A stretch of 12,394 nucleotides of DNA. Source: Alphaproteobacteria bacterium (GTDB lineage: Bacteria; Pseudomonadota; Alphaproteobacteria; Rhizobiales; Xanthobacteraceae). The translations under genes were made by a program, and so were the position numbers. The DNA is taken from NCBI GenBank assembly GCA_005884465.1, contig VAZH01000208.1, positions 1 to 12,394 of the forward strand, given 5' to 3'. Shown here one piece after another: positions 1-6,773 of the stretch (within the stretch, counting starts at the first letter, position 1; each line of letters starts with the position of its first letter). The notes beneath the pieces were generated by a model. It was not told the origin of the DNA. It worked only from the letters and a program-made list of their open reading frames with translations, and searched no databases.

Positions 1-1614
1 GCATTGATGGCGCTGGCGCAGCGCGCGGTCGGCCATGGCGCCGGCACGATCGTGCTGCTCGGGATCATCAGCGGCGCGCTATTTTATGGTGACGCGGTGA
101 TCACGCCGGCGCTGTCGGTGCTTTCCGCGATCGAAGGTATCAAGCTCGTCACTGAGACGTTCGAGCCCTATGTCGTGCCGCTCACGGTGCTTATCCTGGC
201 GGCGTTGTTTGCGGCGCAGTCGCGCGGCACGGCACGGGTTGCCGCCTTCTTTGGGCCGGTCATGTGTATCTGGTTCGCCGTAATCGCGATCGCGGCGATT
301 CCAGCAATCGTGCGGCATCCCGAGGTCTTGCTTGCGTTAAATCCGCTCCATGCTGTCTCGTTCATGCTCCACCACGGCATCATTGGCTTCGTCACGCTGG
401 GCGCGGTGTTTCTCGCCGTCACCGGTGCCGAGGCGCTGTATGCCGACCTCGGGCATTTTGGCAAGCGGCCGATTCAGACCGCCTGGCTTTTCATCGTCTT
501 GCCGTCGCTGGCGCTGAACTATCTGGGGCAGGGCGCTCTGGTCATTGCCGACCCGAAAGCGGTGGAAAATCCTTTCTTCCTGATGTTTCCGGACTGGGCA
601 TTGATTCCAATGGTCGTTCTCGCCACCGCGGCGACGGTCATTGCAAGCCAGGCCGTGATCACCGGCGCCTATTCGTTGACGCGTCAGGCCATTCAGCTCG
701 GCTTGCTGCCACGATTTGAAATCCGCCATACGTCGGAAGCCCATTCCGGCCAGATCTATATCCCGCGCATCAATATGCTGCTGTTCATCAGCGTAATTCT
801 GCTGGTGTTGATGTTCCGTTCGTCGAGCGCGCTGGCATCGGCCTATGGCATCTCGGTGACCGGCACCATGGTGGTCACGGCGATGATGGGTTTTGTTGTC
901 ATCTGGAGAGTCTGGAGATGGTCGCGCTTCGCGGCCGCGGCGCTGATTGCGCCATTCCTGTTTCTTGATCTGACGTTCCTCGCGGCGAACCTCTTGAAGG
1001 TGTTCGAGGGCGGCTGGGTGCCGCTGGCGCTGGGGGCCGTGGTCATGCTGCTGATGTACACCTGGCGGCGCGGCAGCAGGCTTCTGTTCGAAAAATCGCG
1101 CAAGCTGGAGTTTCCGCTGGCCGATTTGGTGGCGATGTTGGAAAAGCGGCCGCCGCAGCGGGTTTCCGGTACCGCGGTATTCCTGACCAGCGATCCGGCC
1201 AGTGCGCCGACGGCCCTGATGCACAGTTTGAAGCACTACAAGGTGCTGCACGAGAAGAACGTCATCCTGACCATCGAAACCGCGCCGACGCCGCGGATCG
1301 ATCCGGCGGAGCGGGTGAGGCTGGAACAGATCAGCGCGACCTTCTCCAAAATCACGCTGCGGTTTGGATTTATGGAATCGCCCAACGTGCCGAAAGCGCT
1401 GGCGATCGCGCGAAAGCTGGGATGGCAGTTCGACATCATGTCGACGTCGTTCTTCCTGTCGCGGCGCGCGCTCAAGCCGGCCGCGCATTCCGGAATGCCA
1501 CGCTGGCAGGATCACCTGTTCATCGCGCTCAGCCGCACCGCCAACGATGCGACCGACTATTTTCAGATTCCGAGCGGACGGGTGGTCGAGGTGGGAACGC
1601 AGGTGACCATCTAA
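1..1614 (+). CDS. kup: Kup-family potassium uptake transporter, 5' end cut by window
   Basis: Low-affinity K+ uptake permease (probably K+/H+ symport) of the inner membrane. The reading frame is open from base 1 and ends with TAA at 1612-1614, giving about 537 residues. Kup proteins are usually about 620-660 residues, so roughly the first 100 residues lie outside the window. Near the start is the family signature [17 protein letters not shown]. About ten hydrophobic segments follow up to residue ~355, including the conserved [13 protein letters not shown] and [10 protein letters not shown] stretches. The remaining ~180 residues form the hydrophilic cytoplasmic C-terminal domain, ending in the family-typical [13 protein letters not shown]. 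No frameshift is seen. The family call is firm. Ion specificity is inferred from the family, because Rhizobiales often carry several kup paralogues. Confidence 0.95.
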   Translation, partial: ALMALAQRAVGHGAGTIVLLGIISGALFYGDAVITPALSVLSAIEGIKLVTETFEPYVVPLTVLILAALFAAQSRGTARVAAFFGPVMCIWFAVIAIAAIPAIVRHPEVLLALNPLHAVSFMLHHGIIGFVTLGAVFLAVTGAEALYADLGHFGKRPIQTAWLFIVLPSLALNYLGQGALVIADPKAVENPFFLMFPDWALIPMVVLATAATVIASQAVITGAYSLTRQAIQLGLLPRFEIRHTSEAHSGQIYIPRINMLLFISVILLVLMFRSSSALASAYGISVTGTMVVTAMMGFVVIWRVWRWSRFAAAALIAPFLFLDLTFLAANLLKVFEGGWVPLALGAVVMLLMYTWRRGSRLLFEKSRKLEFPLADLVAMLEKRPPQRVSGTAVFLTSDPASAPTALMHSLKHYKVLHEKNVILTIETAPTPRIDPAERVRLEQISATFSKITLRFGFMESPNVPKALAIARKLGWQFDIMSTSFFLSRRALKPAAHSGMPRWQDHLFIALSRTANDATDYFQIPSGRVVEVGTQVTI

Positions 1615-1719
1615 ATCTCAGGGTGCCTTGCGGAGCTTGATTTTCGTCGCGTAAGGGGCGAGGTTGGCGCCGAAGGGCCGAGCAATCCGTATCCGCCCCT
1701 GTTGGATTCGCTCATACTC

Positions 1720-1767
1720 GCGCGTATTCCGCAAAAGTGGATACCATTTTGGGAATAGAATACGCGC
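1720..1767. repeat. Intergenic palindrome, REP-like (rhizobial type)
   Basis: An imperfect 48-base palindrome lies between kup and the rhodanese gene. The outer arms GCGCGTATTC (1720-1729) and GAATACGCGC (1758-1767) are perfect inverted copies. Inside, CAAAAGTGG (1732-1740) pairs with CCATTTTG (1744-1751) apart from one bulged G, leaving a loop ATA. The core 'CCGCAAAAGTGG..ACC..TTTT' resembles a short palindromic repeat I recall from Bradyrhizobium and other Rhizobiales intergenic regions; this is recollection, not a search. It ends 34 bases before the rhodanese start, so it could form a hairpin at the end of the kup message or in the leader of the next gene. Confidence 0.6.
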
Positions 1768-1801
1768 AAGTTAATGCACTGAGATCGGTGGGAGGATTTG
1801 A

Positions 1802-2128
1802 GTGGCGGACCAGGTTCACGATTTGACGCCGGAAGATGTTGCGAAGGGAATGGCCGAGGGCCGCTACCTGCTTGTCGATGTCCGCGAGCCGAATGAGGTT
1901 GCGGTCGAAGCTTATCCCGACGCAGTCGTGGTTCCGCTTTCGAGTTTTGATCCGCAGGATATTCCGGATTCCCATGGCAAGCAGGTGGTGTTTGCTTGCC
2001 GCTCAGGGAAAAGATCGGTGACAGCATCGCTGGCGGCTCAAGCCGCGGGTTTGGCCTACGACAACCACCTTGCGGGCGGCATGCTGGCCTGGAAGGCCGC
2101 CGGATTGCCGACCAAGAGCGGCGGCTGA
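1802..2128 (+). CDS. Single-domain rhodanese-like sulfurtransferase
   Basis: A 108-residue one-domain rhodanese, probably cytoplasmic since no signal peptide is seen. Such proteins carry sulfane sulfur on a loop cysteine and pass it to a thiol acceptor. The fold markers appear in order: LLVDVREPNEV (residues ~23-33), a VVVPLSSF strand (~42-49), then the active-site loop ACRSGKRS at ~65-72 with the catalytic Cys and the six-residue loop typical of thiosulfate sulfurtransferases, and GGMLAWKAAGLP near the C-terminus. The GTG start is supported by GGAGG at 1791-1795, six bases upstream. The stop is only 8 bases before the aminotransferase ATG, so co-transcription is likely. The physiological sulfur acceptor cannot be told from sequence. 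Confidence 0.9.
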   Translation: MADQVHDLTPEDVAKGMAEGRYLLVDVREPNEVAVEAYPDAVVVPLSSFDPQDIPDSHGKQVVFACRSGKRSVTASLAAQAAGLAYDNHLAGGMLAWKAAGLPTKSGG

Positions 2129-2136
2129 CCATTGCC

Positions 2137-3306
2137 ATGACGTCCATGAACAAGGTGTTTGCGGATCTTCCCGTGACCGTCTTCGAGGCGATGTCGCAGC
2201 TCGCGCGCGACAACAACGCCATCAATCTCGGCCAGGGTTTTCCTGACGATCCCGGTCCGGAAGATATTCGCCGCACGGCGGCGGAAGCGGTCATGGACGG
2301 CTACAACCAATACCCATCGATGATGGGTATTCCGGAATTGCGGCAGGCGATCGCCGCCCATTACGGGCGCTGGCACGGCCTCGTGCTCGAGCCCATGACC
2401 GAGGTGATGGTGACATCGGGCGGCACCGAAGCGTTGACCAGCGCGATCCTGGCTGTGGTCGAGCCTGGTGACGAGGTGGTCGCTTTCCAGCCGGTTTACG
2501 ATTCCTACCTCCCGATCATCCGCCAGGCCGGAGGCATCCCGCGTCTGGTCCGCCTCGAACCGCCGCATTGGCGGCTAACGGAGGAGGCGCTGCGAAGCGT
2601 CTTCAACCACAAGACCAAGGCGGTGCTGTTCAACAATCCGCTCAATCCCGCCGCGGTTGTCTATCCGCGCGAGGACCTCGAACTGCTGGCGCGGTTCTGT
2701 CAGCAGTTCGATACTATCGCGATCTGCGACGAGGTCTGGGAGCACGTGATCTTCGATGGCCGCGAGCATATTCCGCTGATTACTATTCCGGGAATGCGCG
2801 AGCGCACCATCAAGGTGGGTTCCGCAGGCAAGATTTTTTCGCTGACGGGCTGGAAGATCGGCTTTGTCTGCGCGGCGCCGCCGCTATTGCGCGTCGCTGC
2901 CAAGGTGCACCAGTTTCTTACCTTCACCACCGCGCCCAATCTTCAGGTGGCGGTCGCCTACGGCCTCGGCAAGCCGCCAGATTATTTTTATCAAATGCGT
3001 AAGGAGCTGGCGCGGAGCCGCGACCGTCTCACCGCAGGGCTGGAGCGTATCGGGTTTCCGGTTCTTCGCTCGCAGGGCACCTATTTCCTCACCGTCGACC
3101 TTTCCCCGCTCGGGCTTAACGAAACCGACGAGGCTTTCTGCAAGCGCATCGTGACCGACTACAAGGTCGCGGCGATCCCGGTGTCGGCCTTCTATGAGAA
3201 AGACGCCGTGACGTCGGTCGTGCGTTTTTGCTTCGCCAAGCAAGATGCAACCCTCGACACCGCGCTGGAGCGCCTGTCGGACGCGGTGCACCGCCGAAGA
3301 GGCTGA
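2137..3306 (+). CDS. PLP-dependent class I/II aminotransferase (YbdL/kynurenine aminotransferase-like)
   Basis: A 389-residue fold-type I aminotransferase. Visible landmarks are INLGQGFPD (~29-37), NQYPSMMGIPELRQAI (~57-72), TSGGTEAL (PLP phosphate cup, ~93-100), NNPLNPAA (~166-173), CDEVWEH (~197-203) and SAGKIFSLTGWKIG (~229-242), where Lys232 should form the Schiff base with PLP. Near the end VVRFCFAK holds the carboxylate-binding Arg. The order and spacing match E. coli YbdL (methionine aminotransferase) and kynurenine/glutamine transaminase K enzymes, which prefer Met, Phe, Gln or kynurenine. ATG 2137 is chosen because it follows the rhodanese stop by 8 bases; ATG 2146 is an alternative. 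Neither has a clear Shine-Dalgarno sequence. The frame extends upstream to 1996 inside the rhodanese gene, but that part reads as a shadow. Exact substrate is uncertain. Confidence 0.93.
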   Translation: MTSMNKVFADLPVTVFEAMSQLARDNNAINLGQGFPDDPGPEDIRRTAAEAVMDGYNQYPSMMGIPELRQAIAAHYGRWHGLVLEPMTEVMVTSGGTEALTSAILAVVEPGDEVVAFQPVYDSYLPIIRQAGGIPRLVRLEPPHWRLTEEALRSVFNHKTKAVLFNNPLNPAAVVYPREDLELLARFCQQFDTIAICDEVWEHVIFDGREHIPLITIPGMRERTIKVGSAGKIFSLTGWKIGFVCAAPPLLRVAAKVHQFLTFTTAPNLQVAVAYGLGKPPDYFYQMRKELARSRDRLTAGLERIGFPVLRSQGTYFLTVDLSPLGLNETDEAFCKRIVTDYKVAAIPVSAFYEKDAVTSVVRFCFAKQDATLDTALERLSDAVHRRRG

Positions 3307-3308
3307 TG

Positions 3309-4424
3309 ATGATGCACGGCTGGAGTTGGACTCAAATTCGATTTGTTGCCGTAGTTGTCGTGGCGTTCGCATTGCTCTCGCCGCCCGCGAAAGCGGAGGA
3401 GCGCACCGTCAATTTCTATAACTGGTCGAACTACATGGCGCCGGGGGTGCTGGAGGACTTCACCAGGGAAACCGGCATCAAGGTCGTCTACGACACGTTC
3501 GATGCCAATGAGACCCTGGAGACACGACTGCTCGCGGGAAAATCGGGCTACGATGTCGTCGTTCCCACAGCCTATTTCCTGCAGCGCCAGATCACGGCCA
3601 AGGTTTTTCAGAAGCTCGATAAATCAAAATTGCCGAACCTCGCCAATGCCTGGCCGGTGGTGACGAAACAGCTCGCTGTTTACGACCCCGGTAATCTCTA
3701 CGGCGCTAACTACATGTGGGGCACCACGGGCATCGGCTACAACGTCAAGGCGGTACAAAAAATTCTCGGCGCCGACGCCAAGATCGACAGTTGGGACATC
3801 GTCTTCAAACCGGAGAACCTGGCCCAATTCAAGGATTGCGGCATTCACATGCTGGATTCGGCCGATGATATTTTTCCGGCGGCATTGAGCTATCTCGGGC
3901 TCGATCCGAATTCGACCAAACAGGCCGACCTCGAAAAGGCCGCCGATCTCGTGCTGAAAATCAGACCCAATGTCCGCAAGTTTCATTCATCGGAATATCT
4001 GAGCGCGCTGGCCACCGGCGAGATTTGTTTCGTGGTGGGGTGGTCGGGCGACATCATGCAGGCACGGAGCCGCGCTGCGGAGGCCAGGAATGACATCGAG
4101 ATCGGCTATGCCATCCCCAGGGAAGGCGCGCAGATGTTTTTCGATAATCTTGCGATCCCGGCCGATGCGAAGAATGTTAATGAGGCCTATGAGTTGATCG
4201 ACTATCTCTACCGCCCCGAAGTCGCGGCAAGGAATTCGGATTTTCTGTCCTACGCTAACGGCAATCTGGCGAGCCAGAAGTTGATCGATCCGAAAATTCT
4301 CAACGACAAGAACATCTACCCGGACGAGGTTACGCTGAAAAAGCTGTTCGTGATCACCGCCCGCGATCCAGCCATGCAGCGGATCATCAACCGGTTGTGG
4401 ACAAAGGTGAAGACCGGACGTTGA
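3309..4424 (+). CDS. potF: PotF-like periplasmic polyamine-binding protein
   Basis: Solute-binding component of a putrescine/spermidine-type ABC importer, about 371 residues (PotF is about 370). The N-terminus has a Sec signal peptide: a basic/aromatic start, the hydrophobic core FVAVVVVAFALL, and likely cleavage after AKA near residue 29. The mature protein follows E. coli PotF closely by eye: VNFYNWSNYMAPG, GIKVVYDTFDANET, DVVVPTAYFLQRQ, MWGTTGIGYNV, SWDIVFKPENL, LDPNSTKQ, KFHSSEY, VVGWSGD and a final WTKVKTGR. Two pocket positions differ: NWSN where PotF has NWSD, and ADDIF where PotF has PEEVF. Three consecutive in-frame ATGs occur at 3306, 3309 and 3312. The SD-like AAGAGG at 3297-3302 is too close to the first, so 3309 is chosen. 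The aminotransferase stop overlaps ATG 3306, implying coupled translation. No permease or ATPase gene follows. Confidence 0.88.
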   Translation: MMHGWSWTQIRFVAVVVVAFALLSPPAKAEERTVNFYNWSNYMAPGVLEDFTRETGIKVVYDTFDANETLETRLLAGKSGYDVVVPTAYFLQRQITAKVFQKLDKSKLPNLANAWPVVTKQLAVYDPGNLYGANYMWGTTGIGYNVKAVQKILGADAKIDSWDIVFKPENLAQFKDCGIHMLDSADDIFPAALSYLGLDPNSTKQADLEKAADLVLKIRPNVRKFHSSEYLSALATGEICFVVGWSGDIMQARSRAAEARNDIEIGYAIPREGAQMFFDNLAIPADAKNVNEAYELIDYLYRPEVAARNSDFLSYANGNLASQKLIDPKILNDKNIYPDEVTLKKLFVITARDPAMQRIINRLWTKVKTGR

Positions 4425-4445
4425 GGTTCTCGTAGCTAACTCTTC

Positions 4446-4476
4446 CGTCATGGCCGGGCTTGTGCCGGGCATGACG
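4446..4476. repeat. Intergenic palindrome between convergent genes; possible bidirectional terminator
   Basis: CGTCATG (4446-4452) is an exact inverted copy of CATGACG (4470-4476). After one mismatch a further four pairs form (CCGG 4454-4457 with CCGG 4465-4468), leaving a short loop. It sits in the 87-base gap between the convergent potF-like and lpxXL genes. The consensus 'CGTCATGGCCGGGCTTGT' resembles a dispersed repeat I recall from Bradyrhizobium and Rhodopseudomonas intergenic DNA; no search was made. A hairpin here could end transcription from both sides, although no T tract follows. Confidence 0.55.
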
Positions 4477-4511
4477 AGTGTAGGCGCGCCCCTGACCAAA
4501 AGGTTCGCCGC

Positions 4512-5444
4512 CTATCGCCAGCGGCGATGCAGCCACAGCCATTGATCGGGATATTCGCGGATCCAGCCCTCGACCACCGAGGTAATCGCCTGCGTCGTGC
4601 CCTGAACATCGATTTTACCCGCGGCGTCGCGGACCGGCTTTACTTCATCCGATAGTTCGGCGCGAAAGCGGTGACCGGGCAGGCGGATGATCCGCACCCC
4701 ATGTACCGGGCATTCGACCTGCCGCAATAGCCGCGCGAGCATCGGATTGGCGCGGGTCTTGCGGCCGAAGAAGGTGACCTCGACGCCATTGGTAAGATAC
4801 TGATCGACCAGCATCGCGACGTGCTGGCCGTTTTGCAGGGCCTCCGCAAGCTTTAGCGGGGCGTCGCGGCCGGCCGGAATCAGCGTGCCCATTTTTACCG
4901 CGCGGATTTCCTCGATGGCGCGATCGGCGGAGGCGATGTTCGGCCGCCGATACAGGATCGCTGCGTCCAGTCCGTGCGCGACCGCAGCCAGGGCGGGCAG
5001 TTCCCAGTTGCCGAGATGGCTTGCGAAGATCAGCGCCGGCTTGCCATCGAGCCGCAGCTGCGCAAACAGCTCATGGGTGCGGGGCAGGATTTCGATGCGG
5101 CTTTGTTCGGGATAGGCGGGATCGTGCTCCCAGATATGATCGAGATGCGCGAATTCGGCACCGACGCGACCAAGGTTATCCCAAACGCCTGCCAAAATGG
5201 TCTCGATCTCGGCAGGCGATTTTTCCGGGAATGCGGCGATCAGATTGGCGCGGCCGATTCGTTGCTCGCGCATCATCGGTCCAACAGAGCGAGCGATCCG
5301 GCCGAACAGGTTCGCGGTCTTGATCGGATCGAAATAGCGGGTGGTGCGAAGCATTCCAATCGTCAACGCGCCGACCGCGGCTTCGGCGATCGGCTTGGTG
5401 GCGTCGCGAAGACGGGCCCTGGCACGAGGAAGCAAGCGGCTCAT
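4512..5444 (-). CDS. lpxXL: Lipid A VLCFA acyltransferase LpxXL (HtrB/LpxL family)
   Basis: A 310-residue lysophospholipid-acyltransferase-superfamily protein, expected at the cytoplasmic face of the inner membrane. It contains the catalytic HX4E motif in SHLGNWELP (His143, Glu148), the LYRRPN segment (~166-171), the VDQ stretch (~211), and the family-typical C-terminus PDQWLWLHRRW. In rhizobia LpxXL transfers the very-long-chain hydroxy fatty acid from AcpXL to lipid A. This role is inferred mainly from its place at the end of the acpXL cluster, since ordinary LpxL looks similar. Start ATG 5444 is chosen; TTG 5450 would add two residues. No strong ribosome binding site is seen, and the start lies only 20 bases after the fabF1XL stop, suggesting coupling. 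The adh2XL gene usually found between these two genes is missing. Confidence 0.88.
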   Translation of the reverse strand: MSRLLPRARARLRDATKPIAEAAVGALTIGMLRTTRYFDPIKTANLFGRIARSVGPMMREQRIGRANLIAAFPEKSPAEIETILAGVWDNLGRVGAEFAHLDHIWEHDPAYPEQSRIEILPRTHELFAQLRLDGKPALIFASHLGNWELPALAAVAHGLDAAILYRRPNIASADRAIEEIRAVKMGTLIPAGRDAPLKLAEALQNGQHVAMLVDQYLTNGVEVTFFGRKTRANPMLARLLRQVECPVHGVRIIRLPGHRFRAELSDEVKPVRDAAGKIDVQGTTQAITSVVEGWIREYPDQWLWLHRRWR

Positions 5445-5464
5445 TTGCAAAAATGGCTGACTTG

Positions 5465-6746
5465 CTAGACCGGTTCACGCGTCAGAATCAGCGAGGCGTT
5501 CTGGCCACCGAAGCCGAACGAATTCGACATCACGGCGGTGACGCGGGCGTCGCGCGCCTTGTTGGGGACGACGTCGAAGGGAATCGCCGGATCCGGAACA
5601 TCGTAGTTGATGGTCGGCGGAATCCGCTGATGCTCAAGCGTCAGCAGCGAGAACACGGCTTCCACCGCGCCGGCAGCGGAGAGGGTGTGGCCTACCATCG
5701 ATTTGTTGGACGATACCGGAATTTGCGTGGCGCGCTCGCCGAACACGGTCGAGATCCCCAGATATTCCATCTTGTCGTTTTCCGGCGTGCCGGTGCCGTG
5801 CGCGTTGATGTAGTCGATCTGCTCGGCGACGATGCCGGCATCCGACAATGCGTTGCGGACGCATCCGATGATCGGCTTGCCGTCCGGGCTGGAGCGGGTG
5901 CGGTGGAAAGAATCCGCAAGTTCGCCGCAGCCGGCGACGATGCCGAGGATTTTTGCGCCCCGCGCTGTGGCGGCTTCATAGCTTTCCAGCACCAGCGCGC
6001 CTGCGCCCTCCGCCATCACAAAGCCGTCGCGGTTCTTCGAGAACGGCCGTACCGCCGCCTGTGGTGGATCGTTATGGGTTGACAGCGCCGATAGCAATGA
6101 GAACCGGACCAAGGCTTCCGGATTGACCGAACCGTCGGTCGCAACGCACAGCGCCGCATCCGTCTCGCCGCGGCGAATGGCTTCAACGCCGAGCTGAATC
6201 GCGGTGGCGCCCGATGCGCATGCCGTGGAAAGCGAGATCGGTCGGCGAACCCTTGGTGCCGAACACCTCGGCCAGGTGATCGGCCACCGAGCCGAATAGA
6301 AAACGCCGGTGATATCCTGTGTACCTTCCGCCGCCGCTGACGCGCAGTATGGCGTCATAGTTGAAGTCCGTCTCCGAGATCGCGCGCCCAAGTTCCTCTC
6401 GTTGCGGCCACTCGACCTCGATGGGGGCAACAGCAAGAAACAGCGGCCCGGGAAAATCACCTTTGCTCCCTATCGCGGATTGCGCGATGGCTTCTTCAGT
6501 GGCGATATCGGCAAGCCGCTCCGAAAGATCGGTCGATGAAAAAGGCTCGACCGGCACGAAATCAACCGTTCCGGCCATCGTCGTTTTCAGTCCCTCGATG
6601 GGGAAACGCGTGATGGTCCGAATGCCGGATTCGCCCGCGGTGAGCTTTGCCCAGTTGTCGGCCTGGCCGGCGCCAAGCGATGTCACGACGCCCATGCCGG
6701 TGACGACGACGATCGGTCTTCCTGATTTATCGCGTGATGCTGTCAT
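5465..6746 (-). pseudogene. fabF1XL: FabF1XL 3-oxoacyl-ACP synthase, disrupted by a 4-base duplication
   Basis: Condensing enzyme (KAS II-like) that should elongate acyl-AcpXL in VLCFA synthesis. From ATG 6746 (SD GGGGAA close upstream) the frame reads normally for 168 residues, through VTGMGVVTSLG and GYHRRFLFGSVADHL to FGTKGSP, then runs 19 foreign residues to a stop at 6183. The homologous continuation ISLSTACASG is in another frame and runs intact to TAG 5465-5467. The junction holds the tandem repeat TCGGTCGG (+ strand 6238-6245). Removing one copy restores a 425-residue protein with all landmarks: Cys175 (STACASG), His315 (INAHGTG), Lys347 and His352 (SNKSMVGH), and a final GFGGQNASL. 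As read, the first fragment lacks every catalytic residue. This could be true gene loss, phase variation or a sequence error; no programmed-frameshift signal was seen. Confidence 0.87.
6238..6245. repeat. TCGG x2 tandem duplication at the fabF1XL frameshift
   Basis: Two adjacent copies of TCGG (6238-6241 and 6242-6245) occur exactly where the fabF1XL reading frame shifts. On the coding strand this is CCGACCGATC, where the family-like reading needs CCGATC. The whole gene span of 1282 bases becomes divisible by three (1278) when one copy is removed. This is consistent with replication slippage or an assembly or read artefact. Confidence 0.85.
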
Positions 6747-6773
6747 GTTTTCCCCGCCGGTGCAGCGCCGTGC

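Noticed and set aside
337..1515. 392-residue open frame antisense to kup
   Set aside because: Composition is Arg/Gln/His-rich with no recognisable domain, as expected for the reverse of a GC-rich gene; the + strand frame is a clear Kup protein.
1996..2136. Upstream extension of the aminotransferase frame
   Set aside because: This part overlaps the rhodanese gene and reads as Gly/Arg-rich shadow sequence; the aminotransferase fold begins near ATG 2137.
6183..6746. Programmed frameshifting to make full FabF1XL
   Set aside because: The site has no homopolymer slippery stretch or evident stimulator, and a 4-base tandem duplication explains the shift more simply.
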